Positions 43,772-56,755 of a stretch of 64,000 bases of DNA are shown here, piece after piece. Origin of the DNA: Xestospongia muta (lineage: Eukaryota; Porifera; Demospongiae; Haplosclerida; Petrosiidae); NCBI GenBank assembly GCA_963693285.1, contig OY848917.1, forward strand, positions 13,764,192-13,828,191, written 5' to 3'. The translations under genes were made by a program, and so were the position numbers. The first letter of the stretch is position 1. Each line of letters starts with the position of its first letter. The notes beneath the pieces were generated by a model. The model made no database searches, had not been told where the DNA came from, and saw only the letters and a list, made by a program, of their open reading frames with translations.

Positions 43772-46700
43772 TTACCATAACTTCTTTGCTTTTGATTTTC
43801 CTTTGCTATATGGCTTACTGCCCTTTAAAGATGAAGGAAGAAATCGTTTTGTCCCTCCTTGTATTTGTGATGTAGCAGTCTAAATACATAACTCACATAA
43901 GCATTGTACATAAATTAAGCCATACAAAGTACAATCAGAAAGAATAAAAACAATTTTAAAACCACTATTATGTTTTAAAGTGGCTCAACAATTTTAGAGC
44001 AGACCTAAGTTACGTTTCAACAACTTATATACCATTATAATCAAATATAGTTATTTATACTTCAACTGCAAAGGCAAGAGTCGAGGATATTAAGAAGCAA
44101 GTTATACCCTCAGTCAACCTCAGCTGTTTTATGCTTTTATTCAAACAGTTGGAACTAAACAAGTGCCCTTAAAGAATGTCCCAAGTTATAAGGGTACCAT
44201 AATTAGGGTATATTAACAAATAGTTATGAAGATGTAATGACAGCCATTGTTAACCTTTAAAATACTTTACCTGGAATGAGGATGAGGATGATGGGAGAGA
44301 AGGTAAAGACAGTTGAGGTAAGAGTTTCCCAGGTCGGACAAACCCAGTAGTTATCATAATAATTGTTATTGTCATTTTGATTTGCCAGTACTCAATTGTC
44401 TCTGGTAATAGATTTTTAATACAATGCAGATTAGTAATATCTAGTAAATGTAGAAAGGTAATATGAAAGACAAAACTGCTGAATAGAATACAAGCAATCA
44501 ATTGATGGCTACCTGAACATATTGGTGGTTGTCTAATTGTTAATGTTATAAGATCTTCAATTTCTGTTGTTAGTCCCACTGTAAAAGTATAAGTATCAAT
44601 ACACATTATACATTGTATAGGATACTCACATTCTCTGTAGTTAACAAAGTTTCCAGCTTCAAGTGCTTCACCTATATAACAATACATTGTATTAGGTTGT
44701 ATTTTACGATGGGTAGCTATTGACTCCTATAAAAAGTTTACAACAATTTTACTAATATTATTTTTCTAACCACAGCATGGCCTTCACGAGCATAAGATAT
44801 ATAGTTACGTCCAACAGCATCTGTTAGACGGCTTACAACTTGGTTTTGAGTTTTGACAGGGGCCTTCATATAAATTAAATCATTGACTTAATAAAATTAA
44901 AGACAAAATATAAGTTATCTTCATTGTCTTAGCATTAGGACCATCCGTTTCTTCAGGAAAATCATCAAATATGAGACCAGGGTTTTTCCTGAGAAACTCT
45001 TGTATCTTTTAAGCATTTTAAAACCAAATTTAGGTATCCACTGATCTGAAACACCTTCCACTTCTCTACGTTTCTCAGGACAGCTGGGTCTACTAAGAGA
45101 CAAATTACCTAATAGTTTATTAGAGGCCACTAAGAAAGAAGGGATATCAATCTCGTCTGCAATCTGATTACAGTACAAAACCAATTTCTCATACAAAGAA
45201 GCCTAAATCAAAATTAAAAGATTAATTTATTCTTTTAGCATTTACTTACTTCAAGGTCTTCAGTTTCTTCAGATTTAGGAGCTTTGGTAGGTTGTAACAA
45301 TGATGGACAAGGTATGTCAACCATAAGGGTTTTAAATGCTGTGGGATCTTCTGTTGTTGGGAGAATTAATGAAGTACGAGAGTCATGTTGAGTTTCTTGA
45401 GATGCTAAAGATGACACAGATTCCTTCATAGTTTTAAATGAATCTTTCGTCTTAAAAAACAATTAGCATTACCAAATTAAATGAGCCAGTGGCCATATAA
45501 TTAGGATTTGAACTTGAAGGTACTACTGATCTAGTGAAATTGAAAACAAAAATACATATAATTAGAATTTACGACAATTTAATTATGTTTGAAACTGCCA
45601 GCAATTGCTCTAAGACTTTTATGACAGTACATTATATGTTATATATGGAGATTAGAAAACAGATAGAATCTTATGGTTCTAGTTAGTGATACAGCATGCC
45701 ATAATATCAAGTTGTGGCAAAACATCTCAACTGTAAGTTTAAAACACTTACTTAGCCTGAGTAGTCTTTTCATGAGCTAATATCTCATTACTAGGAGTGA
45801 TTTTTAAGGCATAATTTGGTTCTCTCTTTGCTCGAAACAACCAATTCTTACCCTTAGCTGAACAGAGAAACATTACACAATATACATAAGTTGTTGCACA
45901 TACTTGAGAGTTCAACAGTTTTACGAAAATGTTGTCCAGTAATTTTCTCTTTCAAATACCCATCAGAGATCATAACACTTGCTATGTTACAAGAGACAAA
46001 ATCATAAATAGTATAAGAATAATTGTATAATATACCAAATGACTTCCACCATTTTTCAGGTTGTGACCTAAAGACAAAACAAACTCTAAGCACTCTACAA
46101 AATGCAATTGCCTCACTTTCCTTTACCATGTAAATGACTTTCTCTCATAGTACAAGGTACCTTCTGAGATTTCTATTCATGACATTATTATGCAACATTC
46201 TATAGCTTTCTACTTACTGAGCCTCTAAGAATAAAGATTGGAATACTAATGCCATATCTTCCATTAGTTTCCTTTAAATATGTACACATATAACATATCT
46301 GCATAAGAGAATTGTCTTACATCAACAACTTCTAACAATAATTTTCCCTCATTAGAGTAGGTTGTCTTATCCCTTGTACTGTCCACAGTATCTTTAATTC
46401 TAATACAATAATGAGTATACATGTGTGTGTGTGTGTGTGTACATTACAACTTTCATGAGATAAATTAACTTTCATCTGCAGTTATGACAACATTGATCAT
46501 ATCCTCCTATGTCTGATGGAAGATTTTGATTAAAATGTTTAAGGAGCATTCTACATAAGAAAAGCTCAATTAATTTTTCTCTCACGTGTATTTACTTTCT
46601 TCTGCATTCTGAAGCACTTAAAAAAGTAATCAATTTTCTTAACATCTTGTCCTTGTGTTCTCGAAATACCAAATGATAAATCTGTTTAAGAAAGAACCTA

Positions 46701-47655
46701 CAGAAAAAATAGATAGTGTCATACATTCCTACCACATGCACAGTTATATATGAAATAAAACATCTCATTGTCACATGGAACTGACCTATGTAAGTTGAAG
46801 TCTTGACTAGTGTAGAACGTGTAACATTTACTAGGAGAACTAATGAACAATCGTACAAACAGAGTAGGTGTATGTGTACAGTAATATAGCTTCTTACTCA
46901 TCTCTGCCAGCTCGACCAATCTGTTGATAGTAGCATTCAATGTCCTGAGGAGCTAAAGAGGAAAAAATCAGAGTATACTACTACTGGAAAACGACATATT
47001 ATACCTGAATAGTGAATGACCATCCTTACATCAGGTTTATCTATTTCCATTCCAAAGGCTATTGTAGCAACTACACACTAAATAAAACAAAATGAGGTGA
47101 TGTGTCTTATAAATTGAGAAGGAAGGCTAAAACATCACCTGTAATTCATCTTTCAGAAATTGATGATGAATTTGGGTTCTTTGGTATTGTTTAAATCAGC
47201 ATGATCAGTGTCACACTTGACCTCAAGATCTTTAAGAATGAATGTAATAATATCAATTTATTGATATTTGATTACATACATTAATATGAAAATGTGACCC
47301 CAAGTCTGACAAAAGGCATGTTATCATGCAAAAGATTAAAAAATTTCATGATTTTTTGTCTGTATTGGTCACATGCAGATATGAAAGTTTTTATAATTTA
47401 CTTTGCAATGTTCTAGTAATTTCTTCTGTTTGAGCTTTTGTATGACAATAGACAATAGTAGAGCCTTCAAAACTATACACAATCCTACACAATAAAAAAG
47501 ATTCACTTTTCATGTTAAAATATAAAATTGTATCTATAGAAAATCATGTATAACCTCCCAATAGAATCCTTAGTTGATACTAGTAGTCTCTTAAAGTCAT
47601 CAGACACAATGTTAGATTTCTGGTTAATTTCTAAGTATAGATTGGGACTAACATA
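43772..47655 (-). pseudogene. WRN/RecQ-like helicase, C-terminal half, copy A
   Basis: Minus-strand exons in order: PNLYLEINQKSNIVSDDFKR, GSTIVYCHTKAQTEEITR, VVATIAFGMEIDKPDVRMVI, APQDIECYYQQIGRAGRDE (helicase motif VI), LHRFFLKQIYHLVF-type spacer, CCHNCR (zinc ligands), RYGISIPIFILRGS, SQPEKWWKSF and ASVMISDGYLKEKITG (RQC winged helix), LYEKLVLYCNQIADEIDIP (HRDC), a C-terminal helix block, and KRFLPSSLKGSKPYSKGK (last exon, 43772-43879). These follow the order of WRN. Copy A lacks one A in the exon at 47133-47236 (frameshift) and one base in HRDC. No exonuclease or first RecA lobe is found upstream. Confidence 0.75.
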
Positions 47656-47884
47656 CCTACCTACCTACCTACCTACCTACCTACCTACCTACCTACCTAC
47701 CTACCTACCTACCTACCTACCTACCTACCTACCTACCTACCTACCTACCTACCTACCTACCTACCTACCTACCTACCTACCTACCTACCTACCTACCTAT
47801 CTATCTATCTATCTATCTACTATATATATGTATATACATATATATATATGTATATATACATACATACATACATACATACATACA

Positions 47885-47951
<67 letters not shown>

Positions 47952-47960
47952 CCAAAGGGG
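47652..47960. repeat. (CCTA)n/(CATA)n/(TA)n compound microsatellite
   Basis: About 145 bp of ACCT repeats, then (CTAT)n, (TA)n, (CATA)n and (TA)n. Copy C (55196-55290) has a much shorter version. Apparent proteins such as YLPTYLPT are artefacts of this repeat. Confidence 0.95.
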
Positions 47961-48177
47961 TTTATATATTTTATCATTTAATTTGTTTCTTGTTTGTTTA
48001 AAAAGTTTTAGGCTTCAGTGCCAATCAATATATACTAAATTTATTTTACCTCTTAATTGTGCGTAATTATGATACGATATACGACATAATTATAAAACGA
48101 TTGACGAAACCCCACCCCTTAACTTTCAATCCAGCTTCATAGCAGAGAATCTGACGACTGACGTAGGTGTATCTAGA

Positions 48178-48315
48178 ATGGCAGGCAGGAAAACTAGTGG
48201 TGATCCTTTTAATGCTTCTGAGTTTATAACAGATACAGTTATTTTAATGGCCAGTGACTACACTAATGAGTATTCAGTTTTTATGAGACTATCAAATATT
48301 TTCCCAACTAGATGA
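48178..48315 (+). CDS. Small ORF conserved in both duplicates
   Basis: MAGRKTSGDPFNASEFITDT then VILMASDYTNEYSVFMRLSN, 45 residues, stop TGA at 48313-48315. The second copy at 55518 is open too, with one residue changed (FMR to FMK). It could be a first exon or a small gene, but recent duplication alone could explain the conservation. No domain recognised. Confidence 0.25.
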   Translation: MAGRKTSGDPFNASEFITDTVILMASDYTNEYSVFMRLSNIFPTR

Positions 48316-48450
48316 AAACTACGGCTATTTTCAAGAGCAAACGTTCTTTTGACTCAGTTATACTAATTTTATATACACCAATGTCAGTTTTCTTTCGACT
48401 GATATAATAATACTCTGAGAGTGATATAACCAAAAGGATTATATCGCCCA

Positions 48451-48700
48451 AATAAGACATCAGCTATACCCAGTTGCTTTCCTATCATGACCTCCTCCCT
48501 CCAATGTGTCATTAATTCCCATTACTGCTATAATATAGTCAGCACATTGAGCTGCTAACAAGCTCAATAAAACTCTAATAAAATAAGACATCAGCTATAC
48601 ACAGTAGCTTTCTTATCATGACGTTTTCTCTCCAATCTGTCATCAAGTCCCATTTCTGCTATAACATAGTCAACACATTGGGCTGCTTACAAGAATCTGT
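48451..48700. repeat. Two-unit 131-bp tandem repeat
   Basis: AATAAGACATCAGCTATAC begins units at 48451 and 48582; the rest of each unit is about 80% alike. It is present again in the duplicate near 55791-56035. On the minus strand one unit reads ADYIIAVMGINDTLEGGGHD; the other is not open in that frame. Confidence 0.6.
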
Positions 48701-49147
48701 TTGTATCAAAACGGACAGGAACTAACATTTGATAGCAGGTACTAGTATAAAAAGTAGTAGTTTAAAGTTTAAATAGTTTAAATAAGTAGTTTAGTACAAA
48801 GTAGTTTAATACTAAGATCCTAGACATGATGGTATATAAATAACACGACTATGATATAATTGATATACATGCTTTTGTTCTCTGTCAAAATGTACTATTC
48901 CATAGCTCTTTAGAGCACTCAATATCATTAATAGTATCTATTAGATTCTCTTGTTATATCAATGTATGTAACTTCTAAATGTTCAATTAACAGCTATAAT
49001 ATAATATAAAGAAAAGATAGATGGATAAAAAATGAAAATGTATGTATTAATAGTAAGAGAATGGAAAAAGTGACAAAGTGTTACAGCAGACAAAACATAG
49101 GATTATTTGTAGTATGTAGAATTGGTTTGTGTTACCATAGCAACCAC

Positions 49148-49370
49148 ACTGTAAAATTAATATGTTATTTTAACAACTATTTGTACTTTACATAGGTGGA
49201 TTACTATGGAATCTAGAATTTCTGTGAATTACTCACTGTATAATTTCTTGATATGTAAACATACTACATACCAATAAATTATATGGTGAGTATATTCCAT
49301 AGTAGTCCATCCATGTAATGTACAAATTATTTGTTAACATGATATATTAAATTTTACAGTGCAAACAATT
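49148..49370. mobile_element. Palindromic MITE, copy 1
   Basis: The ends are CACTGTAAAATTAATAT and its inverse ending TTTTACAGTG. The arms continue through ACTACTATGGAAT-type blocks, so most of the element folds on itself. Other copies are at about 56487-56703 and 59569-59801. No coding capacity. Confidence 0.65.
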
Positions 49371-49469
49371 CTCATTTGTTACTATTGATTATTATGCATA
49401 GATCTAGATACTGTGTCTATTCAAGCTTTTGAAGTATCTAGGCAAACCTTTGGCCAACTACCATCAGGA

Positions 49470-50415
49470 CATTGCCAAATTAAATGAGCCAGTGACCATA
49501 GAATCGAATTAGGATTTGAACTGGAAGGTACTACTGATCTAGTGAAATTGAAAACCAAAATACATATAATTAGAATTTATGACAATTTAATTTTGTTTGA
49601 AACGGCAAGCAATTGCTCTAAAGAAGTTCATGACAGTACATTATATGTTATATATGGAGATTAGAAACACACATGGAGACCTATAGTGGTTACTAGTTAT
49701 TGATACAGCATGACATAATATCAAGTTGTGGCATAAACATCTCAACTGTAAGTTTAAAACACTTACTTAGCCTGAGCAGTCTTTTCATGAGCTAACATCT
49801 CATTACTAGGAGTAATTTTTAATGCGTGATTTGGTTCTCTCTTTGCTTGAAACAACCAATTCTTACCCTTAGCTGAACAGAGAAACATTACACAATATAT
49901 ACAAGTTGTAGCACATACTTTAGAGTTCAACAGGTTTATGAAAACCTTGTCCAATACTTTTCTCTTTAAGATATCCATCAGAAATCAGAACACTTGCTAC
50001 AATACAAGAGAAAAGGTCATAAATACCAAAGAATAATTGTATAATATACCAAATAACCTCCCTCATTTTCAGGTTGTGACCTAAAGACAAAACAACTCTA
50101 AGCACTCCACAAAATGTGATTGCCTCACTTTTCTTTGCCATGTAAATGACTTTCTCTCATAGTATAAGGTACCTTCTGAGATTTCTATTCATGACATTAT
50201 TATGCAACATTCTATAGCTTTCTACTTATTGAGCCTCTGAGAATAAGGATTGGAATACTAATACCATATCTTCCATTAGTTTCCTTTAAATATGTACACA
50301 TATAACATATCTGCATAAGAGAATAGTCTTACATCAACAACTTCTAACAACAATTTTGCCTCATTGGAGTAGGTTGTGTTATTGTTTGTACTGTCCACAG
50401 CATTTCTTCTAATTC
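49470..50415 (-). pseudogene. WRN-like helicase, copy B (RQC region)
   Basis: Matches copy A from about 45467 to 46440 in direct orientation but is more diverged. ASVLISDGYLKEKSIG-like and GKNWLFQAKREPNHALKITP are kept, but SQPEKWWKSF has become SQPENEGGYL. It begins immediately after the end of duplication copy A at 49469. Confidence 0.65.
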
Positions 50416-50439
50416 AAATATGATATATAATGAGTATAC

Positions 50440-50442
<3 letters not shown>

Positions 50443-50513
<71 letters not shown>

Positions 50514-50527
50514 GTGTGTGTGTGTGT
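50443..50527. repeat. (TG)n microsatellite
   Basis: About 80 bp of TG repeats. The matching place in copies A and C (46427, 53927) has only short runs. Confidence 0.95.
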
Positions 50528-50537
50528 TAATTGTTTT

Positions 50538-51075
50538 TAAGAAGAAAAATTCAATTAAAACTATGTAGGAATCTGTGTTATTTCTAGTGTCTCAAGGCAC
50601 TCAACGTGTCTCTCGTATTAATTCTCCCAACATTAGAAGATTCCACAGCATTTAAAACCATTATGGTTGACATACCTTGTCCATCATTATTACAACCTAC
50701 CAAAGCTCCTAAATCTAAAGAAACTGAAGACCTTGAAGTATGTAAATGCTAAAAGAATAAATTAATCTTTTAATTTTGGTTTAGGCTTCTTTGTATAAGG
50801 AATTGGTTTTGTACTGTAATCAGATTGCAGACGAGATTGATATCCCTCCTTTCTTAGTGGCCTCTAATAAACTATTAGGTAATTTGTCTCTTAGTAGACC
50901 CAGGTGTCCTGAGAAACTTAGAGAAGTGGAAGGTGTCTCAGATTAGTGGATACCTAAATTTGGTTTTAAAATTCTTGAAAAGATACAAGAGTTTCTCAGG
51001 AAAAACTCTGGTCTCATTTTTGATGATTTTCCTGATGAAACTGATGGTCCTAATGCTAAGACAATGAAGGTAACT
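50538..51075 (+). pseudogene. WRN-like helicase, copy B, inverted HRDC part
   Basis: On the plus strand: FKTIMVDIPCPSLLQPTKAP, then after an intron LVLYCNQIADEIDIPPFLVA, LREVEGVSD*WIPKFGF and KIQEFLRKNSGLIFDDFPDE. It matches the reverse complement of copy A 44.9-45.4 kb. It has one stop in HRDC but keeps the frame that copy A lost after KILEK. Confidence 0.75.
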
Positions 51076-51119
51076 TATATTTTGTCTTTAATCAGTATTA
51101 TGTTAAAGGATTAAATTTC

Positions 51120-51355
51120 GATCGATCTATATATATATATATATATATAGATCGATCGATCGATCGATCTATATATATATATATATATATATAGATCGAT
51201 CGATATATATATATAGATCGATCGATCTATATATATATATATATATATAGATCGATCGATCTATATATATATATATATATAGATCGATCTATATATATAT
51301 ATATATATAGATCGATCTATATATATATATATATATAGATCGATCGATTGATCGA

Positions 51356-51391
<36 letters not shown>

Positions 51392-51572
51392 TCGATCGAT
51401 CTATAGATCGATCGATCGATCGAACTATATATATATATATATATAGATCGATCGATCGATCGATCTATATATATATATAGGTCGATCGATCGATCGATCT
51501 ATATATATATATATATATATATAGATCGATCGATCGATCGATCGATCTATATATATATATATATATATATTG
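51120..51572. repeat. Compound (TA)n / (GATC)n satellite
   Basis: Alternating blocks of TA repeats and GATCGATC repeats, about ten alternations. Each block is self-complementary, so long hairpins or cruciforms are possible. It sits between copy B and copy C of the WRN-like region. Confidence 0.95.
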
Positions 51573-51894
51573 CTAGTTGTAGTACTATATGATGATGAAG
51601 GTCAAATTGTTCATGTTCATTTTTAAAAGACTTATAATGAGAGATATACTGTACCCATTTGAATTACATGGGCACGCAAAGCTTGTTGCAGGGAAAGTTA
51701 CTTCCTATACACTAGTGATTTATATTTTCTTGTGTGCTTGTTTAATTGCTTAAACTTACCACTATCTCAAATTTTGTAATAAGTTCAAAAAATAATACTT
51801 AATATACAGTAAACTTGAATTAAAAAGACATGTAGTTATAGCAAAAAGGAAAAAGGACAACACATCATATTTCAATTGAACCATAATAAGTTCA

Positions 51895-54800
51895 GCCAGT
51901 ACTCATTATTCTCTGGTAATAGATTTTTAATACAACGCTGATTAGTAATATCTAGTAAATGTAGAAAGGTAATATGGAAGACAAAACTGCTGAATAGAAT
52001 ACAAGCAATCAATTGATGGCTACCTGAACATATTGGTGGTTGTCTAATTGTTAATGTTTTAAGATCTTCAATTTCCATTGTTAGTCCCACTGTAAAAGTA
52101 TAAGTATCAATACACATTATACATTGTATAGGATACTCACATTCTCTGTAGTTAACAAAGTTTCCAGCTTCAAGTGCTTCACCTATATAACAATACATTG
52201 TATTAGGTTGTATTTTACGATGGGTAGCTATTGACTCCTATAAAAAGTTTACAACAATTTTACTAATATTATTTTTCTAACCACAGAATGGCCTTCATGA
52301 GCATAAGATATATAGTTACGTCCAACAGCATCTGTTAGACGGCTTGGTTTTGAGTTTTGACAGGGGCCTTCATATAAATTAAATCATTGACTTAATAAAA
52401 TTAAAGACAAAATATAAGTTATCTTCATTGTCTTAGCATTAGGACCATCCGTTTTTTTAAGAAAATCATCAAATATGAGACCAGGTTTTTTCCTGAGAAA
52501 CTCTTGTATCTTTTAAGCATTTTAAAACCAAATTTAGGTATCTACTGATCTGAAACACCTTCCACTTCTCTACATTTCTCAGGACAGCTGGGTCTACTAA
52601 AAGGCAAATTACCTAATAGTTTATTAGAGGCCACTAAGAAAGGAGGAATATCAATCTCGCCTGCAATCTGATTACGGTACAAAGCCAATTCCTTATACAA
52701 AGAAGCCTAAATCAAAATTAAAAGATTAATTTATTCTTTTAGCATTTACTTACTTCAAGATCTTCAGTTTATTCAGATTTAGGAGCTTTGGTAGATTGTA
52801 ACAATGATGGACAAGGTATGTCAACCATAAGGGTTTTAAATGCTGTGGGATCTTCTGTTGTTGAAAGAATTAATGAAGTACGAGAGTCATGTTGAGTTTC
52901 TTGAGATGCTAAAGATGACACAGATTCCTACATAGTTTTAAATGAATCTTTCATCTTAAAAAACAATTAGCATTACCAAATTAAATGAACCAGTGGCCAT
53001 ATAATTAGGATTTGAACTTGAAGGTACTACTGATCTAGTGAAATTGAAAACAAAAATACATATAATTAGAATTTACGACAATTTAATTATGTTTGAAACT
53101 GCCAGCAATTGCTCTAAGACTTTTATGACAGTACATTATATGTTATATATGGAGATTAGAAAACAGATAGAATCTTACGGTTCTAGTTAGTGATACAGCA
53201 TGCCATAATATCAAGTTGTGGCAAAACATCTCAACCATAAGTTTAAAACACTTACTTAGCCTGAGTAGTCTTTTCATGAGCTAATATCTCATTACTAGGA
53301 GTGATTTTTAAGGCATAATTTGGTTCTCTCTTTGCTCGAAACAACCAATTCTTACCCTTAGCTGAACAGAGAAACATTACACAATATACATAAGTTGTTG
53401 CACATACTTGAGAGTTCAACAGTTTTACGAAAATGTTGTCCAGTAATTTTCTCTTTCAAATACCCATCAGAGATCATAACACTTGCTATGTTACAAGAGA
53501 CAAAATCATAAATAGTATAAGAATAATTGTATAATATACCAAATGACTTCCACCATTTTTCAGGTTGTGACCTAAAGACAAAACAAACTCTAAGCACTCC
53601 ACAAAATGCAATTGCCTCACTTTCCTTTACTATGTAAATGACTTTCTCTCATAGTACAAAGTACCTTCTGAGATTTCTATTCATGACATTATTATGCAAC
53701 ATTCTATAGCTTTCTACTTACTGAGCCTCTAAGAATAAGGATTGGAATACTAATACCATATCTTCCATTAGTTTCCTTTAAATATGTACATATGTAACAT
53801 ATCTGCATAAGAGAATTGTCTTACATCAACAACTTCTAACAATAATTTTCCCTCATTAGAGTAGGTTGTCTTATCCCTTGTACTGTCCACAGTATCTTTA
53901 ATTCTAATACAATAATGAGTATACATGTGTGTGTGTGTGTACATTACAACTTTCATGAGATAAATTAACTTTCATCTGCAGTTATGACAACATTGATCAT
54001 ATCCTCCTATGTCTGATGGAAGATTTTGATTAAAATGTTTAAGGAGCATTCTACATAAGAAAAGCTCAATTAATTTTTCTCTCACGTGTATTTACTTTCT
54101 TCTGCATTCTGAAGCACTTAAAAAAGTAATCAATTTTCTTAACATCTTGTCCTTGTGTTCTCGAAATACCAAATGATAAATCTGTTTAAGAAAGAACCTA
54201 CAGAAAAAATAGATAGTGTCATACATTCCTACCACATGCACAGTTATATATGAAATAAAACATCTCATTGTCACATGGAACTGACCTATGTAAGTTGAAG
54301 TCTTGACTAGTGTAGAACGTGTAACATTTACTAGGAGAACTAATGAACAATCGTACAAACAGAGTAGGTGTATGTGTACAGTAATATAGCTTCTTACTCA
54401 TCTCTGCCAGCTCGACCAATCTGTTGATAGTAGCATTCAATGTCCTGAGGAGCTAAAGAGGAAAGAATCAGAGTATACTACTACTGGAAAAAGACATATT
54501 ATACCTGAATAGTGAATGACCATCCTTACATCAGGTTTATCTATTTCCATTCCAAAGGCTATTGTAGCAACTACACACTAAATAAAACAAAATTAGGTGA
54601 TGTGTCTTATAAATTGAGAAGGAAGGCTAAAACATCACCTGTAATTCATCTTTCAGAAATTGATGATGAAGCTGGGTTCTTTTGGTATTGTTTAAACCAG
54701 CATGATCAGTGTCACACTTGACCCCAAAATCTTTAAGAATGAATGAAGTAATATCAATTTATTGATATTTGATTACATACATTAATATGAAAATGTGACC

Positions 54801-55150
54801 CCAAGTCTGACAAAAGGTGTGTTATCATGCAAAAGATTTTAAAAATTTCATGATTTTTTGTCTGTATTGGTCACATGCAGATATGAAAGTTTTTATAATT
54901 TACTTTGCAATGTTCTAGTAATTTCTTCTGTTTGAGCTTTTGTATGACAATAGTAGAGCCTTCAAAATTATACACAATCCTACACAATAAAAAAGATTTA
55001 CTTTTTATGTTAAAATATAAGATTGTATTTATAGAAAATCATGTATAACCTCCCAATAGAATCCTTAGTTGATACTAGTAGTCTCTTAAAGTCATCAGAC
55101 ACAATGTTAGATTTCTGGTTAATTTCTAAGTATAGATTGGGACTACCAAA
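51895..55150 (-). pseudogene. WRN-like helicase, copy C
   Basis: Same exon series as copy A from PNLYLEINQ (about 55145) to the block GEALEAGNFVNYRE (about 52150). The exon broken in copy A is intact here (DTDHAGLNNTKRTQLHHQF then LKDELQ). Stops occur in the linker (PKSE*TEDL) and in HRDC (VSDQ*IPKF). The last exon of copy A (KRFLPSSLKGS) is missing because the duplication begins at 51895. It cannot make a full C-terminal half. Confidence 0.75.
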
Positions 55151-55195
55151 TGAGAAGAGATATAAAAGATAACAAGTACAACATGTATAGGAGAT

Positions 55196-55227
55196 ATACC
55201 TACCTACCTACCTACCTATCTACCTAC

Positions 55228-55263
<36 letters not shown>

Positions 55264-55290
55264 ATACATATATATATATATATATATATC
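55196..55290. repeat. (CCTA)n/(CTAT)n/(TA)n microsatellite
   Basis: Short counterpart of the array at 47652-47960. Confidence 0.95.
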
Positions 55291-56486
55291 CAAAGGGGTT
55301 TATATATTTATTATTTAATTTGTTTCTTGTTTGTTTAAAAAGTTTTAGGCTTCAGTGCCAATCAATATATACTAAATTTATTTTACCTCTCTTAATTGTG
55401 CGTAATTATGATACGATATACGACATAATTATAACACGATTGACGAAACCCCACCCCTTAACTTTCAATCCATCTTCATAGCAAAGATATCTGACGACTG
55501 GCGTAGGTGTATCTAGAATGGCAGGCAGGAAAACTAGTGGTGATCCTTTTAATGCTTCTGAGTTTATAACAGATACAGTTATTTTAATGGCCAGTGACTA
55601 CACTAATGAGTATTCAGTTTTTATGAAACTATCAAATATTTTCCCAACTAGATGAAAACTACAGCTATTTTCAAGAGCAAACGTTCTTTTGACTCAGTTA
55701 TACTAATTTTATATACACCAATGTCAGTTTTCTTTCGACTGATATAATAATACTCTGAGAGTGATATAACCAAAAGGATTATATTCCCCAAATAAGACAT
55801 CTGCTATACTCAGTTGCTTTCCTATCATGACCTCCTCCCTCCAATGTGTCATTAGTTCCCATTACTGCTATAATATAGTCAGCACATTGAGCTGCTAACA
55901 AGCTCAATAAAACTCTAATAAAATAAGACATCAGCTATACACAGTAGCTTTCTTATCATGACGTTCTCTCTCCAATCTGTCATCAAGTCCCATTTCTGCT
56001 ATAACATAGTCAACACATTGGGCTGCTTACAAGAATCCGTTTGTATCAGAACAGACAGGAACTAACATTTGATAGGGAGTACTAGTATAAAAAGTAGTAG
56101 TTTGAAGTTTAAATAGTTTAAATAAATAGTTTAGTACAAAGTAGTTTAATACTAAGAGGCTAGACATGATGGTATATAAATAACGACTATGATATAATTG
56201 ATAAACATGCTTTTGTTCTCTGTCAAAATGTACTATTCCATAGCTCTTTAGAGCACTCAATATCATTAATAGTATCTTTTACATTCTCTTGTTATATCAA
56301 TGTATGTAACTTCTAAATGTTCAATTAACAGCTATAATATAATATAAAGAAAAGATAGATGGATAAAAAATGAAAATGTATGTATTAATAGTAAGAAAAT
56401 GGAAATAGTGACAAAGTGTTACAGCAGACAAAACATAGGATTATTTGTAGTATGTAGAATTGGTTTGTGTTACCATAGCAACCACA

Positions 56487-56703
56487 CTGTAAAATTAATA
56501 TGTTATTTTAACAACTAATTTGTACTTTACATAGGTGGATTACTATGGAATCTAGAATTTCTGTGAATTACTCACTGTATAATTTCTTGATATGTAAACA
56601 TACTACATACCAATAAATTATATGGTGAGTATATTCCATAGTAGTCCATCCATGTAATGTACAAATTATTTGTTAACATGATATATTAAATTTTACAGTG
56701 CAA
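56487..56703. mobile_element. Palindromic MITE, copy 2
   Basis: The duplicate of copy 1, carried along with the 5-kb segmental duplication. Same CACTGTAAAATTAAT ends. Confidence 0.65.
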
Positions 56704-56755
56704 ACAATTCTCATTTGTTACTATTGATTATTATGCATAGATCTAGATACTGTGT

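Larger units (their letters stand above)
44384..49469. repeat. Segmental duplication, copy A
   Basis: Matches 51895-56810 in the same orientation over about 5 kb with few changes beyond microsatellite length. It begins at GCCAGTACTCA inside the WRN-like gene and ends at CCATCAGGA inside the last exon of the kinase-DUSP gene, so both edges cut genes. Confidence 0.9.

Noticed and set aside
47546..48066. Long open frames rich in YLPTYLPT and HTYIHTYI
   Set aside because: They are translations of the (CCTA)n, (CATA)n and (TA)n microsatellites; similar frames occur wherever such repeats have lengths without stops.
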